Source of the DNA: DATEDA01 sp963820965
GTDB lineage: Bacteria > Pseudomonadota > Gammaproteobacteria > Burkholderiales > SG8-39
Assembly: GCA_963820965.1 (NCBI GenBank)
Contig: CAWGCC010000062.1
Location: forward strand, 310,001-374,000
DNA: 64,000 bases
Reading direction: 5' to 3'
Part shown: one piece after another, positions 35,262 to 44,158 of the stretch
Layout of the letters: each line of letters opens with the position of its first letter
How positions within the stretch are numbered: the first letter of the stretch is position 1
Position numbers and translations under genes: made by a program
Notes under the pieces: model-generated
The model's input: only the letters and a program-made list of their open reading frames with translations
Databases searched by the model: none
Told to the model about the DNA's origin: nothing

Positions 35262-35684
35262 TTACTTGCGCCGCCGCAGGCGCTGTATCGCCTGGAGCTG
35301 CGCCGCTGCCGAGGCGAGCTCGGCCTGGGCCTTCGCGATCTCCGCCGCGGAGAGCTTGCTCCGCACGGCGTCCTCGGCCTTGGCCTTCGCTTCGAGCGCC
35401 TTGGCCTCGTCGAGGTCGTGCGCGCGGATCGCGGTGTCGGCGAGCACCGTCACCACGTTCGGCTGCACCTCGAGGAAGCCGCCCTGGACGAAGACCAGCG
35501 TCTCCTCGGCCTCGTTCGGGACCTTGATCCGCACGGCGCCCGGCTTGATCTGCGTGAGGAGCGGCGTGTGCTGCGGGTAGATCCCGAGCTCGCCCGCGAC
35601 GCCCGGAAGCACCACGAACTCCGCCTCGCCGGAGTAGATCGACTCTTCTGCGCTGACGACGTCTACATGAATCGTATGGGCCAT
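35262..35684 (-). CDS. atpC: ATP synthase epsilon subunit
   Basis: A 140-residue F1 epsilon subunit, the rotor-foot protein that inhibits ATP hydrolysis. The N-terminal beta-sandwich shows TIHVDVVSAEESIYSGEAEFVVLPGVAGELGIYPQHTPLLT. The C-terminal two-helix domain is alanine- and lysine-rich (AEAKALEAKAKAEDA). Standard length. Last gene of atpIBEFHAGDC, 68 bases after atpD. Confidence 0.95.
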   Translation of the reverse strand: MAHTIHVDVVSAEESIYSGEAEFVVLPGVAGELGIYPQHTPLLTQIKPGAVRIKVPNEAEETLVFVQGGFLEVQPNVVTVLADTAIRAHDLDEAKALEAKAKAEDAVRSKLSAAEIAKAQAELASAAAQLQAIQRLRRRK

Positions 35685-35752
35685 TTCTGTCCGCCTGACG
35701 ACCCGCGGTACGCGGGTCGGAAAATTCGCATTTGACGGTCTTTACGTTGCCT

Positions 35753-37171
35753 CTATTGCAGTTGCTTCGCCTTTTCGATGGCTTCCTCGATCGGGCCGAC
35801 CATGTAGAACGCCTGCTCGGGGAGATTGTCGCACTCGCCGTTGACGATCATCTTGAACCCCTTGATCGTCTCCTTGAGCGGCACGAACTTGCCCGGCGAG
35901 CCGGTGAACACCTCGGCGACGTGGAACGGCTGCGACAGGAAACGCTGGATCTTGCGGGCGCGCGCGACCGCCAGCTTGTCCTCGGGCGCGAGCTCGTCCA
36001 TGCCGAGGATCGCGATGATGTCGCGCAGCTCCTTGTAGCGCTGCAGGATCGCCTGCACCGAGCGCGTCGTCGTGTAGTGCTCCTCGCCGATGATGTTCGG
36101 GTCCACCTGGCGCGAAGTCGAATCGAGCGGATCGACCGCAGGATAGATGCCGAGCGAGGCGATGTCGCGCGAGAGCACGAGCGTCGCGTCGAGGTGGCCG
36201 AAGGTCGTCGCCGGCGACGGATCGGTCAGGTCGTCCGCCGGCACGTACACCGCCTGCACCGACGTGATCGAGCCGACCTTGGTCGAGGTGATCCGCTCCT
36301 GGAGCCGGCCCATCTCCTCGGCGAGCGTCGGCTGGTAGCCGACCGCCGAGGGCATCCGCCCGAGCAGGGCCGACACTTCAGTGCCCGCGAGCGTGAAGCG
36401 GTAGATGTTGTCGATGAAGAGCAGGATGTCGCGGCCGTCGTCGCGGAAGCGCTCGGCCATGGTGAGGCCGGTGAGGCCGACGCGGAGGCGGTTGCCCGGC
36501 GGCTCGTTCATCTGCCCGAACACCATCGCCACCTTGTCGAGGACCTTCGAGTCCTTCATCTCGTGATAGAAGTCGTTGCCCTCGCGCGTGCGCTCGCCGA
36601 CGCCCGCGAACACCGAGAGCCCCGAGTGCTGCTTGGCGATGTTGTTGATCAGCTCCATCATGTTGACCGTCTTGCCGACGCCGGCGCCGCCGAAGAGGCC
36701 GATCTTCCCGCCCTTGGCGAACGGGCAGATGAGGTCGATCACCTTGATGCCGGTCTCGAGCGGCTCGACCGAGGGCGAGAGCTCGTCGAATTTCGGCGCG
36801 AGCTGGTGGATCGCGCGGCGCTCGTCGGTCTTGATCGGGCCGGCCTCGTCGATCGGGCGCCCGAGCACGTCCATGATCCGGCCGAGGGTGGCCTCGCCGA
36901 CCGGCACCGAGATCGGGCTGCCGGTGTTCTTCACCGTCATGCCGCGCCGCAGGCCGTCGGAGGAGCCGAGCGCGATGCAGCGCACGACCCCGTCGCCGAG
37001 CTGCTGCTCGACCTCGAACGTGAGGCCCTTCTCCGCGAGAGCGCCGTCACCGGTCGACTCGAGCACGAGCGCGTCGTAAATCCGCGGCATCTGCTCGCGC
37101 GGGAACTCGATGTCGGTCACCGCGCCGATGCACTGGACGATGGTTCCCTGTGCCTGCTGTGCTTGTGCCAT
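35753..37171 (-). CDS. atpD: ATP synthase beta subunit
   Basis: A 472-residue catalytic F1 beta subunit. Walker A is GGAGVGKT, with VFAGVGERTREGNDFY carrying the catalytic glutamate, ILLFIDNIYRFT as Walker B, and ALLGRMPSAVGYQPTLAEE. It makes ATP at the alpha/beta interface. Length and sequence are fully normal. It lies between atpG and atpC in the canonical order. Confidence 0.98.
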   Translation of the reverse strand: MAQAQQAQGTIVQCIGAVTDIEFPREQMPRIYDALVLESTGDGALAEKGLTFEVEQQLGDGVVRCIALGSSDGLRRGMTVKNTGSPISVPVGEATLGRIMDVLGRPIDEAGPIKTDERRAIHQLAPKFDELSPSVEPLETGIKVIDLICPFAKGGKIGLFGGAGVGKTVNMMELINNIAKQHSGLSVFAGVGERTREGNDFYHEMKDSKVLDKVAMVFGQMNEPPGNRLRVGLTGLTMAERFRDDGRDILLFIDNIYRFTLAGTEVSALLGRMPSAVGYQPTLAEEMGRLQERITSTKVGSITSVQAVYVPADDLTDPSPATTFGHLDATLVLSRDIASLGIYPAVDPLDSTSRQVDPNIIGEEHYTTTRSVQAILQRYKELRDIIAILGMDELAPEDKLAVARARKIQRFLSQPFHVAEVFTGSPGKFVPLKETIKGFKMIVNGECDNLPEQAFYMVGPIEEAIEKAKQLQ

Positions 37172-37198
37172 GTCAGTCCCTTTAGCGGAATTCTTCGG

Positions 37199-38089
37199 TC
37201 AAACCGCCGCTGCGCCGCCCACGATCTCGGCCAGCTCCTTGGTGATCGCCGCTTGCCGCGTCTTGTTCAGCACGAGCGTCAGCTCGTCGATGATGTCGGC
37301 CGCGTTGTCCGAGGCGGCCTTCATCGCGACCATCCGCGCCGACTGCTCGGAGGCCATGTTCTCGACCAGCGCCTGGTAGATCAGCGCTTCGATGTAGCGC
37401 GTAAGCAGTCCGTCGAGCACTTCTTTCGCGTCCGGCTCGTAGATGTAGTCCCAGGACTGGTTCTCGCCGATCGAGGTGTCGACGACCGTCTGCGCCGGGT
37501 TCTGCGCGAAGTGGAGCGGCAACGCCTGGATCGGGAACGGCTCCTGCTTCATCGTGTTGACGAACCGCGTGGTGAGCACGAAGAGCTGGTCGATCTTGCC
37601 GTCGCGATAGGCGTCGAGCTGTACCTTCACCGGCCCGACCAGCTTGTCGATCTGCGGCCGGTCGCCGAGCTGCACAATGTGCGAAACCACGTTCGCGCCC
37701 AGCCGCTGCATGAAGCCCAAGCCCTTGGTGCCGATCGCGGTGACGAGCACGCCCTTGCCTTCGCCCTGCCATTCGCGCATGCGGTTCAGCGCGAGGCGCA
37801 GGGCGTTGGTGTTGAGCCCGCCGCACAGGCCCTTGTCGGTCGTGATCACGATCAGGCCGACGTTCTTCACCGTGTCGCGCTTGACGATGAACGGGTGCTT
37901 GTACTCGGGGTTCGCCTTGGAGAGGTGGCCGGCGATCTGCCAGATGCGCGAAACATACGGCCGCGTCTGGCGCATCCGCTCCTGCGCCTTCTTCATCTTC
38001 GACGCCGCGACCATTTCCATGGCCTTGGTGATCTTGCGCGTGCTCTGCACGCTCTTGATCTTGTTGCGGATCTCTTTGGTGCCCGCCAT
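37199..38089 (-). CDS. atpG: ATP synthase gamma subunit
   Basis: A 296-residue central stalk subunit. It begins MAGTKEIRNKIKSVQSTRKITKAMEMVA and contains ITTDKGLCGGLN, with the C-terminal ALVENMASEQSARMVAMKAA and ELTLVLNKTRQAAITKEL, all typical of gamma. The start is the ATG at 38089, 14 bases after atpA ends. It couples proton flow to conformational change in the F1 head. Confidence 0.97.
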   Translation of the reverse strand: MAGTKEIRNKIKSVQSTRKITKAMEMVAASKMKKAQERMRQTRPYVSRIWQIAGHLSKANPEYKHPFIVKRDTVKNVGLIVITTDKGLCGGLNTNALRLALNRMREWQGEGKGVLVTAIGTKGLGFMQRLGANVVSHIVQLGDRPQIDKLVGPVKVQLDAYRDGKIDQLFVLTTRFVNTMKQEPFPIQALPLHFAQNPAQTVVDTSIGENQSWDYIYEPDAKEVLDGLLTRYIEALIYQALVENMASEQSARMVAMKAASDNAADIIDELTLVLNKTRQAAITKELAEIVGGAAAV

Positions 38090-38103
38090 GGTGCGGCTCC
38101 GGC

Positions 38104-39648
38104 CTAGTACGCGCCCGACTTCTTGAACTCTTCGATCGCGGCGGCGAGCGCCTTCTCGTCGTCGGCGGTCAGGTCCTGCGTGGTCTCGATGCGGTCCATG
38201 ATCGCCTTGTGCTTCTGGTGCAGGAACGCCTTGAGCGCGGCCTCGAAGGCGAGCGCCTTCTTCACGTCGACGTCGTCGAGATAGCCGCGGTTCACCGCGA
38301 AGAGCGTCACCGCCTGATCGGCGACCGAGAGCGGCGCGTACTGGGGCTGCTTCATCAGCTCGGTCACGAGGCGCCCGCGGTCGAGCTGCTTGCGGGTCGC
38401 CTCGTCGAGGTCGGAGGCGAACTGCGCGAACGCCGCGAGCTCGCGGTACTGCGCAAGCGCAAGGCGGACGCCGCCGCCGAGCTTCTTGATGACCTTGGTC
38501 TGCGCCGCGCCGCCGACCCGCGACACCGAGATGCCGGCGTTGATCGCCGGCCGGATGCCGGCGTTGAAGAGGTCGGTCTCGAGGAAGATCTGGCCGTCGG
38601 TGATCGAGATCACGTTGGTCGGCACGAACGCGGTCACGTCGCCGGCCTGGGTCTCGATGATGGGCAGCGCGGTGAGCGACCCGGTCTTGCCCTTGACCTT
38701 GCCCTTGGTCTCCCGCTCGACGTACTCCGGGCTCACGCGCGCGGCGCGCTCGAGCAGGCGCGAGTGGAGGTAGAACACGTCGCCCGGGTACGCCTCGCGG
38801 CCCGGCGGGCGGCGGAGCAGCAGCGAGATCTGCCGGTATGCCCACGCCTGCTTGGTCAGATCGTCGTAGATGATCAGCGCGTCCTGGCCGCGGTCGCGGA
38901 AGTACTCGCCCATCGTGCAGCCGGAGTAGGGCGCGATGTACTGCATCGCGGCCGACTCGGAGGCGGTCGCAGCGACGACGATCGTGTAGGCCATCGCTCC
39001 GTGCTCCTCGAGCTTGCGCACGACGTTCGCGATGGTCGAGGCCTTCTGCCCGATCGCGACGTAGACGCAGAAGAGGTTCTTGCCCTTCTGGTTGATGATC
39101 GTGTCGACCGCGACCGCCGTCTTGCCGGTCTGCCGGTCGCCGATGATCAGCTCCCGCTGCCCGCGGCCGATCGGCACCATGGCGTCGATCGCCTTGAGGC
39201 CGGTCTGCACCGGCTGCGACACCGACTGGCGCCAGATCACGCCCGGCGCCACCTTCTCGATGACGTCGGTCTCCTTGGCGTTGATCGGTCCCTTGCCGTC
39301 GATCGGCTCGCCGAGCGCGTTCACCACACGCCCGATCAGCGCCTCGCCGACCGGCACCGACAGGATCTTGCCGGTGCACTTGACCGTGTCGCCCTCGGAG
39401 ATGTGCTCGTACGCGCCCATGACCACCGAGCCGACCGAGTCGCGCTCGAGGTTGAGCGCGAGACCGAACGTATTGCCCGGGAACTCGAGCATCTCGCCCT
39501 GCATCGCGTCCGACAGGCCGTGGATACGGCAGATGCCGTCGGTCACCGAGACGATCGTGCCCTGGGTGCGGACGTCCGCACCGAGCGCGAGGCTCTGGAT
39601 CTTGCTCTTGATGAGATCGCTGATCTCGGACGGGCTCAGCTGCTGCAT
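38104..39648 (-). CDS. atpA: ATP synthase alpha subunit
   Basis: A 514-residue regulatory F1 alpha subunit. Walker A is GDRQTGKTA near residue 169. ALIIYDDLTKQAWAYRQISLLLRRPPGREAYPGDVFYLHSRLLERAA is the conserved core. The N-terminus LSPSEISDLIKSKI fits the delta-binding helix. Normal length, 121 bases after atpH. Confidence 0.98.
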   Translation of the reverse strand: MQQLSPSEISDLIKSKIQSLALGADVRTQGTIVSVTDGICRIHGLSDAMQGEMLEFPGNTFGLALNLERDSVGSVVMGAYEHISEGDTVKCTGKILSVPVGEALIGRVVNALGEPIDGKGPINAKETDVIEKVAPGVIWRQSVSQPVQTGLKAIDAMVPIGRGQRELIIGDRQTGKTAVAVDTIINQKGKNLFCVYVAIGQKASTIANVVRKLEEHGAMAYTIVVAATASESAAMQYIAPYSGCTMGEYFRDRGQDALIIYDDLTKQAWAYRQISLLLRRPPGREAYPGDVFYLHSRLLERAARVSPEYVERETKGKVKGKTGSLTALPIIETQAGDVTAFVPTNVISITDGQIFLETDLFNAGIRPAINAGISVSRVGGAAQTKVIKKLGGGVRLALAQYRELAAFAQFASDLDEATRKQLDRGRLVTELMKQPQYAPLSVADQAVTLFAVNRGYLDDVDVKKALAFEAALKAFLHQKHKAIMDRIETTQDLTADDEKALAAAIEEFKKSGAY

Positions 39649-39769
39649 GGTTGGCTCCTGAAAAATCCTGGCGCAGAGACCGCGCAGAGCGCGGCGGTCG
39701 CAGAGGATTCCTTCCCGCTCTGCGGTCCTTCGCGTCCTCTTCGCGCTTCGCGTTCCATCTGCCGGATCG

Positions 39770-40306
39770 TCAAACCTTGGCGAGCGCGGCGGCCATCGCC
39801 GCCAGCTTGCCGCGCACCGACCCGTCGATGACCTCGTCGCCGACGGCGACCTTGACGCCGCCGATCAGCTCGCGATCGACGGCCACGTGCGGATTCACCT
39901 TGCGCTTGAAGCGCGCTTCGAGCTCCTGCACCAGCGCGGCGAGCTGCCCGTCGTCGAGCGGGAAGGCGCTCGCGATCTCGGCATCGACGACGCCCTCGCG
40001 CTCGTTCTTGAGCACCTCGAAGCTCTGGCGCACCTCGGGCAACACGGCGACCCGGGCGTTCTCGATCAGCACACGCAGCAGGTTCTGCGCCTCGACCGGC
40101 AGATCGCCCGTCGCGCCGGCGATCACGCCATAGAGCTGGTCGGGCGTCACGTTGGGGTCGCCGACGAGCGCGCTCACCGCGGGATCGGACGCGACGGCGG
40201 CGAGCCGGTCGAGCACCTCGGCCCAATCGGCGAGCTTGCCCTCGCCGTCCGCCACCTTGAACACGGCCTCGGCGTAAGGGCGTGCGATCGTCGCGGTCTC
40301 GGCCAT
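39770..40306 (-). CDS. atpH: ATP synthase delta subunit
   Basis: A 178-residue peripheral stalk subunit linking F1 to the b subunits. It starts MAETATIARPYAEAVFKVA, and the C-terminus has VNPHVAVDRELIGGVKVAVGDEVIDGSVRGKL, a strong match to bacterial delta. The ATG at 40306 is 2 bases past the atpF stop. Confidence 0.95.
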   Translation of the reverse strand: MAETATIARPYAEAVFKVADGEGKLADWAEVLDRLAAVASDPAVSALVGDPNVTPDQLYGVIAGATGDLPVEAQNLLRVLIENARVAVLPEVRQSFEVLKNEREGVVDAEIASAFPLDDGQLAALVQELEARFKRKVNPHVAVDRELIGGVKVAVGDEVIDGSVRGKLAAMAAALAKV

Positions 40307-40308
40307 CG

Positions 40309-40782
40309 CTACTTCAGCTCGCTCTTGAGGCCCGCGAGCATCTCCGCGTGCGCTTTGACGTCGACCTCGCGGCGCAGGATCTTCTCCGCGCCCGCGACGG
40401 CGAGCCCGGCGAGCTGCTCGCGCAGGGACTCCTTGGCGCGCGCGACTTCCTGCGTGATCTCGGCCTTCGCGCCGGCGACGAGACGGTCGCCCTCCGACCT
40501 GGCCGCGTTCTTCGCCTCGTCGATCATCTGCACCGCGCGCTTCTCGGCGGAGGCGATGATCTCCTGCGCCCGGGCGCGCGCCTCCGCGAGCGCGGCCTCG
40601 GCCTTCTTCGCCGCCTCCGCGAGCTCCATGCGGCCGCGCTCGGCCGCGGCGAGCCCGTCGGCGATCGTCTTCTGGCGCTCGGCGATGATCCGCTGGAAGT
40701 ACGGCCAGACGAACTTCATCACGAACCAGATGAAGAGCAGGAACCAGATCACCTGGCCGATCAGGGTGGCATTGATGTTCAA
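40309..40782 (-). CDS. atpF: ATP synthase b subunit
   Basis: A 157-residue stator protein. It has one N-terminal membrane helix (VIWFLLFIWFVMKFVWPYF) followed by a long charged coiled coil rich in Ala, Glu and Lys (RKTIADGLAAAERGRMELAEAA region), ending in LKSELK. The N-terminal MNINATLIGQ is typical of proteobacterial b. It dimerises as the outer stalk. Confidence 0.96.
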   Translation of the reverse strand: MNINATLIGQVIWFLLFIWFVMKFVWPYFQRIIAERQKTIADGLAAAERGRMELAEAAKKAEAALAEARARAQEIIASAEKRAVQMIDEAKNAARSEGDRLVAGAKAEITQEVARAKESLREQLAGLAVAGAEKILRREVDVKAHAEMLAGLKSELK

Positions 40783-40827
40783 GTGCGTCCTCCTTGGAGG
40801 AAGCGCCGGGCCCGCCCGGCGCGTCGT

Positions 40828-41088
40828 TTACTTGACCAGGCCGGCGAGCGGGTTGGCGTAGAGCAGCAGCACCGCGATGGCGGTCGCGATCGCGGTGAAC
40901 GCGTCGAGCAGGCCGGCGACGATGAACATCTTCACCTGCAGCGTCGGGATCATCTCGGGCTGCCGCGCCGAGCCCTCGAGAAAGCGGCCGCCGAGGATGC
41001 CGAAGCCGATGGCGGTGCCGAGCGCGCCCATGCCGATCAGGATCGCCGCGGCGAGCTGCGTGTTGCCGTAAAAGATCGCGAGTTCCAT
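40828..41088 (-). CDS. atpE: ATP synthase c subunit
   Basis: An 86-residue hairpin of two membrane helices forming the c-ring. The glycine-rich first helix is GMGALGTAIGFGILGGRFLEG, the polar loop is ARQPE, and the ion-binding carboxylate is Asp62 in GLLDAFTAI. The sodium-binding side-chain pattern is absent, so the motor is probably proton-driven. Confidence 0.97.
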   Translation of the reverse strand: MELAIFYGNTQLAAAILIGMGALGTAIGFGILGGRFLEGSARQPEMIPTLQVKMFIVAGLLDAFTAIATAIAVLLLYANPLAGLVK

Positions 41089-41123
41089 TTTTTCTCCCAG
41101 TGGGACGGTTTCGAAACGTCAAT

Positions 41124-41960
41124 CTAGTGCGACTCGCTCGCCAGCGACATGTAGACGATGGTGAGCATCATGAAAATGAACGCCTGCAGCGTGATGATCA
41201 GGATGTGGAAGATGCCCCAGCCGAGCGAGAGCACGACGTGGCCGATCATCGACAGGGTGCTCGTGCCGATGCTCGACCACGTCCATGCGCCGGCGAGCAG
41301 CGCCATCAGGATGAACAGCACCTCGCCGGCGAACATGTTGCCGAAGAGACGCAGCGCGAGCGAGACCGGCTTCGCCAGCTCCTCGACGAATCGCAGCACC
41401 AGGTTGACCGGCGCGAGCAGGATCTGCAGCGCGATGTTGTCGGTATGGAACGGCGCGGTGAAGATCTCGTGCACGAACCCGCCGAGCCCCTTGAACTTGA
41501 GGTTGAAGATGATGATCAGCGCGAACACCGTGAGCGACATCGCGAAGGTCGCGTTCGGATCGGTGGTCGGCACCGCCTTCCAGTGCTCGACGTGAAAGAG
41601 CGTCGACATGATCTTCGGGATGAAATCGACCGGGATCAGGTCGAGGGCGTTCATGCAGAACACCCATACGAACACCGTGATTGCAAGCGGCGTGACGAGC
41701 CCGCTCCTGGCATGGAAGGTGTCGCGGACCTGCTGGTCCACCATGCCGATCACGATCTCGACGAACGCCTGGAACTTGCCCGGAACCCCCGGCGTGGCGT
41801 TGCGCGCGGCCCGGGCCATCAGCCCGAAGACGACGATCCCGACCAGCCCCGACATGATCAGCGTGTCGAGGTGGAAGGTCCAGAAGCCGTGGCCGACCTG
41901 GTTGTTGACGAGGTGGTGGGAGATGTACTCGTTCGCGGTGGGGGCGCTTCCGGATGCCAT
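41124..41960 (-). CDS. atpB: ATP synthase a subunit
   Basis: A 278-residue proton-channel subunit with five to six membrane helices. It contains the essential arginine in KPVSLALRLFGNMFAGE and a C-terminal helix region LIITLQAFIFMMLTIVY. The ATG at 41960 gives MASGSAPTANEYISHHLVNN, as in other Betaproteobacteria; an upstream TTG is not needed. It precedes atpE by 35 bases. Confidence 0.96.
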   Translation of the reverse strand: MASGSAPTANEYISHHLVNNQVGHGFWTFHLDTLIMSGLVGIVVFGLMARAARNATPGVPGKFQAFVEIVIGMVDQQVRDTFHARSGLVTPLAITVFVWVFCMNALDLIPVDFIPKIMSTLFHVEHWKAVPTTDPNATFAMSLTVFALIIIFNLKFKGLGGFVHEIFTAPFHTDNIALQILLAPVNLVLRFVEELAKPVSLALRLFGNMFAGEVLFILMALLAGAWTWSSIGTSTLSMIGHVVLSLGWGIFHILIITLQAFIFMMLTIVYMSLASESH

Positions 41961-42021
41961 GGCGGCTCTCAACGATCTGGTTGGCGAAACTCAGCTGGCG
42001 TCGACACCTGGGGCGGGGCTA

Positions 42022-42039
42022 CGAGGGCGTTCGCCCTCG
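42022..42039. repeat. Hairpin between atpI and atpB
   Basis: An 8-bp perfect stem CGAGGGCG/CGCCCTCG with a TT loop lies in the 193-base gap between atpI and atpB. It has no T-run. It might help keep AtpI expression apart from that of the structural subunits. Confidence 0.4.
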
Positions 42040-42153
42040 CGTTCCGCCATGGAGAATATATGAGGGCACCGGGTGAGAACCAAACGGTCCCGGCTCTTTC
42101 CCGGTCCCCTGTCGTGCGCGGGCTTCCCTGCCGAGTCTCATCGCTACTCACGC

Positions 42154-42519
42154 TCAGAAAACGATCAATAGTGCGACCCAGTAGACGACCAGCGTCGCGA
42201 TAAACGTCAGCAGCAACGGCAGCGTGGCCACGTCCTCGTAGAGAACCAGCACGGCCGCGAAGAGGACCACGGTCAGCGCGAGCTTCTGCACCTCGCCGAC
42301 AAGGTGCGTGCGCAGCAGCGCCGCGGGATCCGCATTCGTACGGCGGCTCTGCGGGCCGGCGATCTTCCACGCGTACGCGAGGCTGCCGAGGAACCCGATC
42401 GCACCGCCGAGGAATGCCGACACCGCGGCATTCGCCCCGTGGAACACGAGGTACGCCAGGGCGATTGCCACGCTCACCGCGACCTGGAGGCCGACAATCC
42501 GGCCGAGCTGCGCGCGCAA
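42154..42519 (-). CDS. atpI: ATP synthase accessory protein I
   Basis: A 121-residue, four-helix membrane protein at the head of the atp operon. It starts MRAQLGRIVGLQVAVSVAIALAY, with FLGGAIGFLGSLAYAW and LLRTHLVGEVQKLALTVVLF, typical of AtpI. AtpI helps assemble the c-ring in several bacteria and is not part of the final complex. A few similar proteins are Mg2+ related. The 193-base gap to atpB is longer than other gaps in the operon. Confidence 0.9.
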   Translation of the reverse strand: MRAQLGRIVGLQVAVSVAIALAYLVFHGANAAVSAFLGGAIGFLGSLAYAWKIAGPQSRRTNADPAALLRTHLVGEVQKLALTVVLFAAVLVLYEDVATLPLLLTFIATLVVYWVALLIVF

Positions 42520-42674
42520 AGAAGCGCCTCCCCGCCGTTCGCAAAACCGAGTGATTCTAGGAGGGATTGGCGCGCTGCGTCAAACCCGCGCTCGGGTGCG
42601 CCCGTCGGGACGCGGGACGGTGGACAGGCGCCGCGCCCGGGACTAGATTGAGCGCCCGGCCCCCGGAGACCCGG

Positions 42675-44102
42675 ATGTCGAGCGCACATCGGAACGGCAG
42701 CTGCCCGTCGGGCGATGTCACGCTGTTCTACCGCCGGTTCGGCGCACCCGGCAGTGCGCCGGTCGTCATCGCGCACGGGCTCTCGTATTTCTCGTACGAC
42801 TGGATCGGCGTCGCGGCCGAGCTCGCCGCCGATCGCGAGGTCGTCGCGATGGACATGCGGGGATTCGGCGATTCGACGTGGAGTGCGGCGCGCGATTACG
42901 CGGTCCCGACGATGGCGCAGGACATCGTGGCGCTCCTCGACCACCTCGGCTGGCGACGCGCGATCCTCGTCGGCCACTCGATGGGCGGGCGGAACTCGAG
43001 CTACTGCGCGGCCCGCAACCCGGCGCGCGTCGCCGGCCTCGTGCTGGTCGACTACTCGCCGGAGACCGCGCCGGCGGGCTCGAAGCGCGTGACGGACACC
43101 GTGGCGGGGCAGCCGGACGTGTTCGAGAGCGTCGATGCGGCGATGCGCTACTTCGGCACGCCTCCGGACTCGCCGAAGCGCGCGCGGTTCGAGGCGTACC
43201 TGCGTCCGGTCCCGGGCGGGGTGCAGGTCAAGCGCGATCTGCATTTTCGCGACCAGTTCAGGCGCGCGAAGCAAACCGGCGAGCGCCCGAAGCAGGGCGT
43301 GGACATGTGGCAGACGCTCGGCGAGCTTGCCTGCCCCACCCTCGTGATGCGCGGTGCGCAATCCGATCTCTTCGCGCCGGAGACGGTAGCCAGGGTGAAG
43401 GCAGCGAATCCGCGGATCCGCGTCGTGGAAGTCGCAGGCGGTCATGACATCGCCGGCGACAATCTGCCGGGATTCCTCGCCGCGATCCGTCCCTTCCTCG
43501 CGGCGCTGGAGGACAGTTGCATGACGCTCGCACCCGTCACCACCCGCGGCATCGACCACCTCGCGTTCGTCACCGACGACCTGCCGGGGACGATGGACTT
43601 CTACACGCGCGTCGTCGGCCTGCGGCTCGTGCACGTGCGGCGCGTGCCGTTCGAGCGCGACCGCGGGCAACCCCCCTACGACAACCTGCGGCACTACTTC
43701 TTCGACATGGGCGGCGATTCGCTGCTCGCTTTCTTCGAGTATCCGAAGGGGCTCGCGCGGCAGAACCGGGATCTCCCCGGCGGCATGCAGCACGTCGCGT
43801 TCCACGTGCCGCAGGAGCGCTTCGACGCGCTCGTCGAACGGGTACGCTCGCACGGCGTGAACGTGATCGGCCCCGTCTCGCTCGGCGGACGCTTCTGGTC
43901 GGCGTATTTCTTCGACCCGAACGGGATCCGGCTCGAGCTCGCGACCAGCCGCGCGCCGGCCGGGCTCGGCGTCGTCGAGTCCGTGCTGCAGACCGAAGAG
44001 GAGGCGCGCGCCGAGCTCGCGACGCTGTTCGACGACCCGCAAGAGGTCGAGAAGTGGCTCGCAAGCATGCCGCTCAGGAGCGAAGCGCCCGCGACCGCGT
44101 AA
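42675..44102 (+). CDS. Fused alpha/beta hydrolase and VOC domain protein
   Basis: A 475-residue two-domain protein. Residues 1-280 form an alpha/beta hydrolase: AHGLSYFSYDW (33-43), nucleophile elbow GHSMG with Ser102, GAQSDLF with Asp231 and GGHD with His257. Residues 285-425 are a VOC (glyoxalase/extradiol dioxygenase) domain: GIDHLAFVTDDL with His295, MQHVAFHV with His373, and IRLELA with Glu421 as probable metal ligands. No stop lies between. A Met at 283 (ATG at 43521), in a CATGA context, looks like a former start, so a fusion of two genes or one lost base is possible. A TRAP operon and aromatic-type monooxygenase follow. Confidence 0.8.
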   Translation: MSSAHRNGSCPSGDVTLFYRRFGAPGSAPVVIAHGLSYFSYDWIGVAAELAADREVVAMDMRGFGDSTWSAARDYAVPTMAQDIVALLDHLGWRRAILVGHSMGGRNSSYCAARNPARVAGLVLVDYSPETAPAGSKRVTDTVAGQPDVFESVDAAMRYFGTPPDSPKRARFEAYLRPVPGGVQVKRDLHFRDQFRRAKQTGERPKQGVDMWQTLGELACPTLVMRGAQSDLFAPETVARVKAANPRIRVVEVAGGHDIAGDNLPGFLAAIRPFLAALEDSCMTLAPVTTRGIDHLAFVTDDLPGTMDFYTRVVGLRLVHVRRVPFERDRGQPPYDNLRHYFFDMGGDSLLAFFEYPKGLARQNRDLPGGMQHVAFHVPQERFDALVERVRSHGVNVIGPVSLGGRFWSAYFFDPNGIRLELATSRAPAGLGVVESVLQTEEEARAELATLFDDPQEVEKWLASMPLRSEAPATA

Positions 44103-44158
44103 GGAATGCCGCCAGCGCCCGCCTATAATCGGCGCTGCGCGATCCCGAGGAGGAGGCG

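Noticed and set aside
35270..42200. Long plus-strand frames opposite the ATP synthase genes
   Set aside because: They are Arg/His/Asp-rich antisense shadows caused by high GC at third positions, and the minus-strand genes are complete and canonical.
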